Below are positions 17,125 through 25,048 of a stretch of 33,159 nucleotides of DNA, in pieces. Position 1 is the stretch's first letter. Each line of letters starts with the position of its first letter. Position numbers and translations under genes: made by a program. The notes under the pieces are model-generated. The model was not told the origin of the DNA and ran no database searches. It worked only from the letters and a program-made list of their open reading frames with translations. The stretch comes from Desulfobacterales bacterium HSG2 (GTDB lineage: Bacteria; Desulfobacterota; Desulfobacteria; Desulfobacterales; 4be13), in NCBI GenBank assembly GCA_030378035.1, contig JAUCGI010000051.1, positions 1-33,159 on the forward strand. The letters run 5' to 3'.

Positions 17125-18213
17125 ATGCGTATAGCAATAGTCAACGATCTGGCAATGGCTCGGGAAAGCCTGCGCCGAATTATACTCAGTGTCCCGGGGC
17201 ATGAGATTGCTTGGATGGCTCGGGACGGTGATGAGGCAGTGAAAAAAAGTGCTGCCGATGTCCCTGATCTGATTCTGATGGATCTGATGATGCCGGTAAT
17301 GGACGGTGTTGAAGCCACGCGGCGGATTATGACTCAGTCTCCGTGTCCGATCCTTGTGGTAACCGCCACCGTCAACAGCAATGCGGCAAAAGTATTTGAG
17401 GCCATGGGCCACGGCGCCCTGGATGCGGTGACGATTCCGATGATGGGGAGCGGGACGGAGGCGCAGCGCAGCAGATATGTCCTGTTAAGAAAGATTCACA
17501 TTATAGCGAAACTGGGCGGATTCTGTCCTGAGAAAAAATTGGAAATGCTTGGTTTTGCTCCTGTGCCTCTGATTGTCATCGGCTCTTCCACCGGCGGCCC
17601 CAGAGCGCTGGCAGAAGTGATTTCCGGCCTTCCGGCCGATTTCGGAGCAGCGATTGCCATTGTCCAGCATGTGGATGAAAGATTTTCCGCAGGTCTGGCA
17701 AACTGGCTGGATGCCCAGACGCCTTTGCAGGTACAACTGGTGCCCGAGGGGGGACGGCCCCGGATAAACACAATCTATGTGGCCGGCACCAATGATCACT
17801 TGATCTTCACATCTGCGCTGACCTTTTCCTATACATCGGAGGCCGGGGATACGCCTTTCCGGCCCTCAGTGGATGTTTTTTTCAAAAGCATTGCCAGACA
17901 TTGGCCCAGCCCGGGACGAGAGGCGAGAGACGAGAGACGGGAGGCATGCACCGGGCATCCCCCGCCCCTTGCCCGCCGGCCGTCGTCGTCCTCTGCGAAT
18001 ATTGCCATATTGCTGACCGGTATGGGACGGGATGGCGCCGAAGGATTGGCAGCGCTGCGACAGGCCGGATGGCATACCATTGCCCAGGATAAGGCCAGCA
18101 GCGTGGTTTACGGGATGCCCAAGGCGGCCAAAGACCTGGGGGCCGCGGTCGAAATCCTGTCAATCAGGGATATCGGACCGGCCATCCTTTCCAGGATGAA
18201 AATCGAAGACTGA
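17125..18213 (+). CDS. cheB: CheB-type receptor methylesterase with receiver domain (WspF-like)
   Basis: CheB removes receptor methyl groups when its receiver is phosphorylated. The receiver (residues 1-120) has D53 in [21 protein letters not shown]. The N-terminus [19 protein letters not shown] and IAWMARDG match WspF. The esterase domain has Ser155 in GSSTGGP, His182 in VQHVDE and Asp303 in GMGRDGAEG, so the triad is complete. Residues about 261-291 are an in-frame insertion absent from normal CheB, encoded by GAGACGA-type repeat DNA (about 17905-17994) placed between the helix FFKSIARHW and the strand NIAILLTG. The ATG at 17125 directly follows a repeat block without a Shine-Dalgarno. The 3' end of the gene is triplicated downstream. 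Confidence 0.95.
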   Translation: MRIAIVNDLAMARESLRRIILSVPGHEIAWMARDGDEAVKKSAADVPDLILMDLMMPVMDGVEATRRIMTQSPCPILVVTATVNSNAAKVFEAMGHGALDAVTIPMMGSGTEAQRSRYVLLRKIHIIAKLGGFCPEKKLEMLGFAPVPLIVIGSSTGGPRALAEVISGLPADFGAAIAIVQHVDERFSAGLANWLDAQTPLQVQLVPEGGRPRINTIYVAGTNDHLIFTSALTFSYTSEAGDTPFRPSVDVFFKSIARHWPSPGREARDERREACTGHPPPLARRPSSSSANIAILLTGMGRDGAEGLAALRQAGWHTIAQDKASSVVYGMPKAAKDLGAAVEILSIRDIGPAILSRMKIED

Positions 18214-18546
18214 GGAGGAGTGCTAAAATGAAATTTTAGCACAGAGACTATTGTTTACGGGATGCCCAAGGCGGCCGAAGAACTGAGGCCGCGGTCGAAA
18301 TCCTGTCAATCAGGGATATCGGACCGGCCATCCTTTCCAGGATGAAAATCGAAGACTGAGGAAGGAGTGCTAAAATGAAATTTTAGCACAGAGACTATTG
18401 TTTACGGGATGCCCAAGGCGGCCGAAGAACTGAGGCCGCAGTCGAAATCCTGTCAATCAGGGATATCGGACCGGCCATCCCTTCCAGGATGAAAATCGAA
18501 GACTGAGGAGGAGTGCTAAAATGAAATTTTAGCACAGAGGCTATTG
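18106..18546. repeat. Tandem triplication of the cheB 3' end, 147-bp unit
   Basis: Three copies begin at 18106 (inside cheB), 18253 and 18400. Each has GTTTACGGGATGCCCAAGGC, the last 30 or so codons of cheB, the stop and a hairpin. Copies 2 and 3 share a one-base deletion relative to copy 1 and are more like each other. Between 18214 and 18620 no other gene is seen. Three ATGCGGA heptamers sit at 18574-18594. Confidence 0.93.
18220..18242. other. Perfect hairpin after cheB, repeated three times
   Basis: GTGCTAAAAT and ATTTTAGCAC form a perfect 10-bp stem with a GAA loop at 18220-18242, and again at 18367-18389 and 18513-18535 as part of the triplication. There is no T-run, so it is not a standard intrinsic terminator. 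It could stabilise mRNA ends. Confidence 0.75.
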
Positions 18547-18620
18547 AAAACTGATCTCCAATCTTCAATTTGGATGCGGAATGCGGAATGCGGAATAAAT
18601 CAAATGCGGAAGACGGTGTG

Positions 18621-20126
18621 ATGAACAAACCCGATCGTTCTGAATCTCGGCCACCGGGTTCCAAAATTACTCTGACCAAACACAGGATAACGGTTCTGCT
18701 GGTGGATGACCAGCCCATGATCGGTGAGGCGGTGCGCCGTCTGCTGAACAGCGAGGAGGATATCGATTTTCACTACTGCCAGGACGCGGGGCTGGCAGTC
18801 AAAGTGGCCAACGAGATATCGCCGACCGTAATCCTTCAGGACCTGGTCATGCCCGAAATCGACGGCCTGCTGCTGGTTCGCTATTTTCGCGCCAACGAGG
18901 GCACCCGGGATGTTCCCCTGATCGTTTTGTCGAGCAAAGAGGAGCCCCGCACCAAAGCCGAGGCGTTTGCACTGGGCGCCAATGATTATATGGTGAAGTT
19001 GCCGGACCGGCTGGAAGTCATTGCCCGGATACGCTATCATTCCAAAGGGTATATCAACCTGTTGGAGAGAAATGAGGCATACAAAGCTCTGCTGAAGAGC
19101 CAGAGAAAACTCGAAGCGCATTCCCAGTTCATCCGGAAGACCTTCGGGCGCTTTCTTTCCGATGAAATCGTTGACAGTATCCTTGAATCTCCCGAAGGAC
19201 TGAAGCTCGGGGGCGAGAAACGGCGGACGACGATCATGATGACCGACCTCCGCGGTTTTACCGCCATCAGTGAGCGACTGTCCGCCGAAAGCGTCGTGAG
19301 CGTTATCAACAACTATCTCGAACTGATGACGGAGATCATCATAAAGTACCAGGGAACCATTGACGAATTTATCGGAGATGCCATTCTGGTGATTTTCGGG
19401 GCGCCGATCCTGCGGGATGATGATGCAAGGCGATCTGTGGCATGCGCCATAGAGATGCAGATGGCCATGAAGGAGGTCAACGGGCGGAACCGGCAGGGGG
19501 GATATCCGGAAGTCGCGCAGGGAATCGGGATCAACACAGGTGATCTGGTGGTCGGCAACATCGGGTCGGAAAAACGCTCCAAATACGGGGTGGTCGGACG
19601 CAATGTGAATCTCGCCTCGCGTATCGAATCCTACACTGTGGGCGGACAGATTCTCATTTCGGAAAGCACTCTGAAAGACTGCGGCCCGATTCTGAGAATT
19701 GACGACGAAATGGAAGTCATGCCCAAGGGACTCAAGGATCCTATCACAATCTACGAAGTCGGGGGGATCGCGGGCGAATACAATCTCTTCCTTCCCGAAA
19801 AAAAGGAGGCTGAATTACTGGATCTGAAGCAGTTTCTGCCGATCCAGTTTACGCCTCTCAGCGGGAAACATGCCAGCGAGGAGATGTTCCAGGGGCATGT
19901 GCTCAAAGTGGCTGCCGAAGGCGCGGAGATCCGGGCCGAACTGGCGGTTGAGCGGCTCTCGAACCTTAAAATCTCATTGTTCGATGACGAAGGATACGAG
20001 ATCACGACCGAACTGTATGCAAAGGTTACCAGAAACATCTCGGAATCCCCCATTGTGTTCAGGGTTAATTTCACTTCCGTTCCATCGGAGGCCAAGTCAT
20101 TTTTTAAGTACAGGTACAACTTTTGA
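18621..20126 (+). CDS. Response regulator with class III nucleotide cyclase (WspR-like receiver)
   Basis: This 501-residue protein is the likely output of the operon. The receiver (residues 24-150) has D74 in ILQDLVMPEIDGL, with VLLVDDQPMIGEAVRRLL, VLSSKEEP and GANDYMVKLPD, all strikingly WspR-like. WspR then has GGDEF; here a coiled segment is followed by a class III cyclase domain (about 200-390). Metal residues D209 (MTDLRGFT) and D253 (FIGDAILVIFGAP) and transition-state N330 and R334 are present. The usual base-recognition Lys is Glu249 (IDEFIGD), a guanylate-cyclase-like substitution, and the partner position is Gly323, so the substrate is unsettled. The last 110 residues are an unrecognised, perhaps PilZ-like, beta-rich domain without the RxxxR motif. 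ATG 18621 is chosen because it leaves a leader of WspR-like length; TTG 18570 lies in heptamer DNA. Confidence 0.93.
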   Translation: MNKPDRSESRPPGSKITLTKHRITVLLVDDQPMIGEAVRRLLNSEEDIDFHYCQDAGLAVKVANEISPTVILQDLVMPEIDGLLLVRYFRANEGTRDVPLIVLSSKEEPRTKAEAFALGANDYMVKLPDRLEVIARIRYHSKGYINLLERNEAYKALLKSQRKLEAHSQFIRKTFGRFLSDEIVDSILESPEGLKLGGEKRRTTIMMTDLRGFTAISERLSAESVVSVINNYLELMTEIIIKYQGTIDEFIGDAILVIFGAPILRDDDARRSVACAIEMQMAMKEVNGRNRQGGYPEVAQGIGINTGDLVVGNIGSEKRSKYGVVGRNVNLASRIESYTVGGQILISESTLKDCGPILRIDDEMEVMPKGLKDPITIYEVGGIAGEYNLFLPEKKEAELLDLKQFLPIQFTPLSGKHASEEMFQGHVLKVAAEGAEIRAELAVERLSNLKISLFDDEGYEITTELYAKVTRNISESPIVFRVNFTSVPSEAKSFFKYRYNF

Positions 20127-20148
20127 AGTTTCCAAAGGATGTTTTCAT

Positions 20149-20928
20149 ATGAAGATCAAATTCATAGGGGTCGGTTCGGCTTTTACAACTGCGGAATATT
20201 ATCAGTCCAATATGCTGATCACTGCCCGGAACGGCAAGGAATTGCTCGTTGACTGCGGAAGTGACATCAGATTCTCCCTGAACGAAGGCAGTCATAGCGG
20301 GGAGGCTGAATTGGAAATTGATGCCATTTATATCTCTCATCTGCATTCCGACCATATCGGCGGAATGGAATGGATGGCTTTCAGAACTTATTTCAGTCCG
20401 AACCAGCAAAAACCGAAACTTTTCATGGAAGAGAATACCATGCATGTGATGTGGAACTGCTCCCTTAAAGGCGGTCTCGGACGTATTGAGGGAAAACACA
20501 TGCATCTTACCGATTATTTCGACTGCCGGCCCGCATCTGACAGCGGCGCCTTTCAGTGGGAGAACATCCGGTTTACGCTGATAAAAATGCCGCACATCTT
20601 GACTGGCTACAAAAATTTTTACAGTTACGGCCTCCTGATAAAAGAAGTCGGCGACAAAGGCCCCACCGTGTTCATTACCACGGACACCCAGTTCCGACGC
20701 GATCTGATCGGCAAAATCGCGAAAAAGGCATCTGTCATATTCCACGATTGTGAAACCAGCCCTTTCAAAAGTGTTGTCCATGCCCATTATGACGATTTAT
20801 GCACTCTGCCTGCCGCACTGAGACAAAAAATATGGCTTTATCATTATCAGCCCCACCCTGACCGCATTCCCAAGGCCGACGGATTTTCAGGCTTTGTTAA
20901 AAAAGGGCAGGAATTTGATTTCAGCTAG
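20149..20928 (+). CDS. Metallo-beta-lactamase-fold hydrolase
   Basis: This 259-residue cytoplasmic protein of the MBL superfamily has HLHSDHIGG at residues 64-72 (metal ligands His64, His66, Asp68, His69), a later TTDTQF, HDCE, HAHYDDL and a C-terminal YHYQPHPD. The overall plan resembles the RNase Z/phosphodiesterase branch rather than beta-lactamases. It begins 22 bases after the cyclase gene, with AAGGA upstream, so it is almost certainly co-transcribed with it. Class II cyclic-nucleotide phosphodiesterases belong to this fold, so degradation of the cyclase product is a reasonable but unproven role. The substrate cannot be read from the motif. Confidence 0.85.
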   Translation: MKIKFIGVGSAFTTAEYYQSNMLITARNGKELLVDCGSDIRFSLNEGSHSGEAELEIDAIYISHLHSDHIGGMEWMAFRTYFSPNQQKPKLFMEENTMHVMWNCSLKGGLGRIEGKHMHLTDYFDCRPASDSGAFQWENIRFTLIKMPHILTGYKNFYSYGLLIKEVGDKGPTVFITTDTQFRRDLIGKIAKKASVIFHDCETSPFKSVVHAHYDDLCTLPAALRQKIWLYHYQPHPDRIPKADGFSGFVKKGQEFDFS

Positions 20929-20931
20929 CAT

Positions 20932-21365
20932 TCAGCATAAAGGCATATCCAAAGGATGACACGAGGATCGTCCGCCGAATGCCTTCAGGGCGCCGGTCAT
21001 CTCTCTGAGAACCGAACGAAGATACTTCTTTCCCGCGTCGGACGGCTTGCCGTTCCTATTATGATCCGCCTTTTCCCGAAGCCAGTCCTCGAATCGCCGG
21101 GCAATGACATTCATGCCCTCCGGACCATAAGTGTAAACTTAGGGCTTAATCTTAATCTTAATCTTAATCTTGCTCTTGCTCTTGCTCTTGCTCTTTATCT
21201 TTATCTTTATCTTTATCCTGATAAAGAGCAAGAGCAAGATAAAGAGATTTAGTTTACACTTATGCCCTCCGGACCGGTCAGCAGGCCGCCTCCGGGACTC
21301 AGCAGAACCTGATATGTCTGGTTGCAGGGGGCAGACTTCCGATTCGGCCGGCAAATTTGGCTCAC
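20932..21365 (-). pseudogene. Small unknown gene interrupted by a MITE-like element
   Basis: Starting from GTG at 21365, whose GTGA overlaps the stop of the TIR gene, the frame reads MSQICRPNRKS ... LLTGPEG up to 21264. If the element (21127-21263) and one 12-bp duplication are removed, the frame continues without a break as MNVIARRFEDWLREK to TGA at 20932, giving 94 residues. With the element present, the reading stops at TAA inside its terminal repeat after about 38 residues. The 60-residue 3' part could still start at ATG 21114. I do not recognise the protein; it is charged and has no signal or membrane segment. Four-base coupling to the upstream gene suggests the two products worked together. 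Confidence 0.75.
21127..21263. mobile_element. MITE-like element, ATAAGTGTAAACT family, copy 2
   Basis: The ends are ATAAGTGTAAACT (21127-21139) and its exact complement (21251-21263). The interior is CTTAAT, CTTGCT and CTTTAT hexamers followed by the complementary arm. It is flanked by a perfect 12-bp direct repeat GCCCTCCGGACC at 21115-21126 and 21264-21275 (14 bp if AT is counted). No protein is encoded. It interrupts the small gene at 20932-21365. Confidence 0.88.
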
Positions 21366-23635
21366 CCGTCATTCATCTCTTCATCTATTTTCCTTGTCCC
21401 CTCCATTAAAAGCCACATGAAATCTTCCAATTCATCCGCATCCATATCTTCGGGAGAGAGTCCCGGCGTGAATTTGAAGCGGCCTTCCGTTTCTTTCAGC
21501 ATGTCATAAAAGGCTTCCCTCCCGTCCTTTTCACTATATTCCGCGCGGACAAGGTCTCCTTCCCTGAATGCCAGGAATGCGTTGCCTTTGGGCAGTTTCA
21601 AGGTCAGGACACCGGTTTTCTGATTGATATTAAGCGTCTGGAACAATTCCGAAGGCGGCATCTCAGAAAGTTTTCCGACCATTCCGGACGCGAACTCCTC
21701 AGACCTGACATCATGGATTTCAGCAAGCCTGTTGGCAAGCAGACGGGTAAAAAACATCTGAAGGGATGGGAACTTGTTTAATATCTTTCTGAAATCCTTG
21801 CCGTTCAGATATAAAAGCGTGACAGGCTCGATTGCTTTGATGGTGGCACCCACCGGGTTGCCGCTGAGGAGGCTCATTTCTCCGAACACCTCTCCTCTGC
21901 CCATGATAGCGATGCTTATCCCGCCCTCACCCACAACTTCAATATTCCCGGATACAATGATGAACAAATTTTCGCCGGGCTCTCCTTTCTTCATGATGAT
22001 CTGGTCCTTGGAAAACTGTTTGAAGTTCAGAAAGGTGATAAGATACGCGATATCATCCCCGTCAAGGCTCTGAAACATTGAGAAATTACTCAGCAGACTG
22101 ACAAGCGCGGCTGTATCCTCAGAGGGTTTTTTAACGGTTTCGGGTCCGAAGAGTTCCCGATACTTTAAGCGGATCGTTCCTGTGCAGCCGCTGCATTTAA
22201 ATGCGTATCCTGTCGAGCCGCCCATGCTTTCATATTTCGTATGAACTTCCATAATGTCTTCGACAAGTATGAGACATGAGGATTTGTCACGGGGAAACAG
22301 AACGGACTTGCCGGATAATTTCAGCTCATCCCCCAGTTTGTAAAACAGAGGGCAGTCATTTTCCCCGATAATCTTATAGGTTGCCTCGGGAAAATTTATT
22401 GCTCCGATTCTTCTCTGGGGTGCGGGAGGAGGGGGTTTTCGGGCCGGCTTGGATTCCTCCTTTCCTTTTTCCTTTGGAAAACTGCCTGAAATCTCACGGA
22501 GCAACTGACCCAGCGATTTCTTATAGGCGTCAGGGTCTTCCCATCGGGAAAAATCACCGATGTGGCGGGGGGGAAGATTCGCTCCCCACTCCTGTTTCGC
22601 ATCCATCGCGGCCGAATCCAGGCATAAGGGAAACAGGAGGGTTTTCTTGCGCCTGACCTCTTCTTCATAAGCTGCTTTTATCTCCTTTTTTATCCGGTCG
22701 CCGGTTATGGAGTTTTTCGAGAGTATCAGCAACACAGCGGAATTCGGGATTCGGAAAGGCTCCGCTTTTTCAAAAGACGACACTTTCCCGAACCCCGACA
22801 ACCAGCAGCGAACATCTTTCTTGCGAAGGTCGGCATGCAGTTTCTGAGCGAATTTCCGATCCTCGGCAGCGTAACTGATAAAACAGGAATAAAATCGGAT
22901 GGGCTGCCCCGCGAGCAGTGCCATGTAATTTATAAAATTATCCGGTACACCGCTCCCCCGGAGAAAGGGCACCGGAATGTTTCCCCGGGACCGGTAGGTG
23001 GTATCAATCCCAATGACCGACGGCCCGCTATGCCGCACCGTGTCAAGTCCTTTGAGCATGCTGAGATCCACATTTCCGAACGTGCTCCATTCCACAACGG
23101 CGTTGCTGAGGTCCGCGTTGCTGAAGTCCGCATGGCTGAGGTCGGTATGGCTGATTTTCACCTTCAGGAGTTTCGTATCATTGAAATTCGTTCCCCGGCA
23201 GTTTGCCTGACTGAGGTTTGCCTGGCTGAGGTCCGCTTCAGTGAGGTCCGCCCTGCTCAGATTTGCTTTGGTGAGATTTGTCCTGCTGAGATTTGTTCCC
23301 CATAGTTTCGCGTTTCTGAGATCAGCCTTCCTGAGATCGGCACCGCTGAGATCCGCACTCGTAAGGTTTGCGCCCCGGAGGTTTACCCTGCTCATGTTCG
23401 TTCCGCTGAGGTCTGTGAAGCAGAGGTCCGCCCCGCTGAAATTGACGCCCCACAGCTTTGCCTTGTTGAGATTCGCTTCCCAGAAATTTGCTTGGCTGAA
23501 ATTTGCATAACTGAGATTGGAAACACAGAGATTCGCGTCAGAAAAGTCAGGTCTTTCCCCAGGATTATTTGCCTTCCACTTATTCCAGGCATTAACCCCC
23601 TGTTTGATGAGGTCCAGGTGTTCTTTCTTTGCCAT
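21362..23635 (-). CDS. Pentapeptide-repeat / TIR / CAP-like / DUF4388 protein
   Basis: This 757-residue protein has no membrane segment. Residues 31-190 are pentapeptide repeats (A(N/D)Lxx), a right-handed beta-helix. Residues 248-385 are a TIR_2-type domain (FYSCFISYAAEDRKFAQKL, VLLILSKNS, KKEIKAAYEEE, GDFSRWEDPDAY); compared with related TIR proteins the BB-loop region is shortened, and E318 is the candidate catalytic residue. A proline-rich linker, the Cys module (about 419-493, IIGENDCPLF ... CSGCTG), a CAP-like domain (512-640) and DUF4388 (650-750) follow and match the protein at 2771-4036. The CAP cassette lacks its Arg. The start at 23635 has GAAGGA upstream; the longer frame runs through repeat DNA. 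Bacterial TIR domains often cleave NAD, so an immune or toxin role is possible but unproven. Confidence 0.88.
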   Translation of the reverse strand: MAKKEHLDLIKQGVNAWNKWKANNPGERPDFSDANLCVSNLSYANFSQANFWEANLNKAKLWGVNFSGADLCFTDLSGTNMSRVNLRGANLTSADLSGADLRKADLRNAKLWGTNLSRTNLTKANLSRADLTEADLSQANLSQANCRGTNFNDTKLLKVKISHTDLSHADFSNADLSNAVVEWSTFGNVDLSMLKGLDTVRHSGPSVIGIDTTYRSRGNIPVPFLRGSGVPDNFINYMALLAGQPIRFYSCFISYAAEDRKFAQKLHADLRKKDVRCWLSGFGKVSSFEKAEPFRIPNSAVLLILSKNSITGDRIKKEIKAAYEEEVRRKKTLLFPLCLDSAAMDAKQEWGANLPPRHIGDFSRWEDPDAYKKSLGQLLREISGSFPKEKGKEESKPARKPPPPAPQRRIGAINFPEATYKIIGENDCPLFYKLGDELKLSGKSVLFPRDKSSCLILVEDIMEVHTKYESMGGSTGYAFKCSGCTGTIRLKYRELFGPETVKKPSEDTAALVSLLSNFSMFQSLDGDDIAYLITFLNFKQFSKDQIIMKKGEPGENLFIIVSGNIEVVGEGGISIAIMGRGEVFGEMSLLSGNPVGATIKAIEPVTLLYLNGKDFRKILNKFPSLQMFFTRLLANRLAEIHDVRSEEFASGMVGKLSEMPPSELFQTLNINQKTGVLTLKLPKGNAFLAFREGDLVRAEYSEKDGREAFYDMLKETEGRFKFTPGLSPEDMDADELEDFMWLLMEGTRKIDEEMNDG

Positions 23636-23779
23636 GAAAATTCCTTCGTAATTACAGACATTAAGAAGAATTATTTTTAAAATGAGAATCTTTTTTGCAA
23701 ACTTGTTACGATTTTCTCCGACAATTATATATGGAGCAACAACCGGGAAAACAAGAAACACGGACAGAAATATCTCCAT

Positions 23780-23895
23780 TTTTCTTTGTGCCTCTTTCTT
23801 TGTGCCTCTGTGCCTTTGTGTGAGATATAAAATCCCGGAAAACTTATGGCCAGCCAATGTCTGACACAAAGACACAAAGGCACAAAGACACAAGC
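23780..23895. repeat. Dispersed repeat with TTTGTGCCTCTGTGCCTTTG core, copy 1
   Basis: TTTCTTTGTGCC words run into TGAGATATAAAATCCCGGAA and AACTTATGGCCAGCC, followed by an inverted arm (CACAAAGGCACAAAGACACA). Related copies lie at 24172-24235, 27882-27945 and 28160-28222. The space 23636-24226 upstream of the TIR gene holds only repeats and one mobile element. Confidence 0.8.
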
Positions 23896-23897
23896 CC

Positions 23898-23975
23898 GTG
23901 ACTGTCATTCCCGCGAAAGCCCGTGACTGTCATTCCCGCGAGAGCCTGTGACTGTCATTCCCGCGAAAGCGGGAA
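23898..23975. repeat. Three tandem 25-bp GTGACTGTCATTCCCGCG units
   Basis: Units start at 23898, 23923 and 23948. Only the third completes the palindrome ATTCCCGCGAAAGCGGGAAT. This is the same family as the palindromes at 4295 and 4473. Confidence 0.85.
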
Positions 23976-23985
23976 TCCATTTTTC

Positions 23986-24167
23986 CTGATTATAACGCTT
24001 TTAGGGGAAGCTCTTTCCTTGCACTTGCGCCTGCGCCTGCGCTCAGACCCCGAACATTCTGCTAACGGAGTACGCTCATGTCGGAGTGCGGGTTTAAGTG
24101 CAAGTAGCAAGTTTAAGTGCAAGTTTAAGTGCAAGGCGGGAGCCTCCCCTAAATCCGTTATAATCAG
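23986..24167. mobile_element. MITE-like element, CTGATTATAACG family, copy 2
   Basis: Perfect 12-bp inverted ends CTGATTATAACG lie at 23986-23997 and 24156-24167, with similarity continuing inward (TTTAGGGGA / TCCCCTAAA). The interior forms a second inverted repeat of TTGCACTTG / AAGTGCAAG words around a unique centre. CATTTTTC occurs at 23978-23985 and 24168-24175, an 8-bp putative target duplication. The joined flanks match the uninterrupted CCATTTTTCTTTGTGCCTC at 23776. Confidence 0.82.
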
Positions 24168-24171
24168 CATT

Positions 24172-24235
24172 TTTCTTTGTGCCTCTGTGCCTTTGTGTGA
24201 GACATAAAATCCCGAAAAACTTATGGTCAGCCATT
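24172..24235. repeat. Dispersed TTTGTGCCTCTGTGCC repeat, copy 2
   Basis: This copy reads TTTCTTTGTGCC ... TGAGACATAAAATCCCG ... ACTTATGGTCAGCC and runs a few bases into the 3' end of kce. It is about 90 percent like the copy at 23797 by eye. Confidence 0.75.
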
Positions 24236-25048
24236 TAATCCGAATATCTTTCTCGCCTCTCCCACCGTGGCAACCGGACGATCCACCTCTTTTGCTATCC
24301 GGGCCACGCGTTCGACAAGCTGGGCGTTTGACTTTGCCATCTCACCTTTCCGGTAATAGATATTGTCCTCAATTCCGACCCGGACATGACCGCCCATGGC
24401 AATGGCATGAGTGGAAAGAGGAAGCTGATATCGTCCCACGCCAGCGACGCTCCAAGTCTGCCCGGGACGCAGTTGGTCTTTCAGGAGGACAAGATTCCTG
24501 ATATCTCCGGTCATTCCGCCCGGGATTCCCAGAACAAAATCAACATGGAATTTTTCAGGAAGCCAGCCTTTTGCGGAGAAACGCTCAAGCGTCTCTGTCA
24601 TGCCGTAATCAAAAATCTCCAGTTCCGCCATGACACCGTTTTCCTGAACCACACGGGAGATGGTTCGGATCGTGTTTTCGGTATTCTCATAAATATCAGG
24701 TCCGAAATTCATCGTGCCCATGGAAAGCGTTGCCATCTCCGGTTTCAGTTTCACGGGTGCGCAGCGTTCCTCAAGCGGCGTGCCCACCGCGCCGCCGGTG
24801 GAATACTGGAGAATGCAGTCACAGCGATCCCGGATTTTTTTCGTCACTTCTTCAAAAACATCCGCTCGCTGGGTCGGTTTTCCCTGCTCATCCCGGACGT
24901 GCAGATGAATGACGCTGGCCCCGGATTCCACCGCGCCCCGGGCCGCTTCGGCAATCTCCTCCGGGGTCAGGGGAACATGGGGATACACCTCCCGCGTCAG
25001 TTCAGCCCCGACAACCGGGCATGAGATAATCAAAGGTGTGTCAGTCAT
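24227..25048 (-). CDS. kce: 3-keto-5-aminohexanoate cleavage enzyme
   Basis: Kce converts 3-keto-5-aminohexanoate and acetyl-CoA to 3-aminobutyryl-CoA and acetoacetate in lysine fermentation. The 273-residue protein belongs to the BKACE (DUF849) family: residues 46-61 read [16 protein letters not shown], where His48 and His50 are the expected zinc ligands, and [17 protein letters not shown] near residue 225 carries the third ligand Glu. Length is normal. It overlaps kal by 8 bases and has GAGG seven bases before the ATG at 25048, so it is the last gene of the kamD-kamE-kal-kce unit. Other BKACE members use different beta-keto acids; the neighbours make Kce the best reading. Confidence 0.95.
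   Translation of the reverse strand: MTDTPLIISCPVVGAELTREVYPHVPLTPEEIAEAARGAVESGASVIHLHVRDEQGKPTQRADVFEEVTKKIRDRCDCILQYSTGGAVGTPLEERCAPVKLKPEMATLSMGTMNFGPDIYENTENTIRTISRVVQENGVMAELEIFDYGMTETLERFSAKGWLPEKFHVDFVLGIPGGMTGDIRNLVLLKDQLRPGQTWSVAGVGRYQLPLSTHAIAMGGHVRVGIEDNIYYRKGEMAKSNAQLVERVARIAKEVDRPVATVGEARKIFGLNG

Noticed and set aside
18220-18535. Intrinsic terminators after cheB
   Set aside because: The three hairpins have no following T-run, and the stems are AT-rich.
20556-20753. Alternative frames inside the MBL gene and many antisense frames over other genes
   Set aside because: They are shadows of well-supported genes with no independent signals.
18570-20928. A Pycsar-type defence operon made of this cyclase and the TIR protein
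   Set aside because: The genes are convergent and not in one operon, the cyclase has a phosphorelay receiver and belongs to the chemosensory operon, and the CAP domain lacks its Arg. It is kept only as a hypothesis in the TIR finding.
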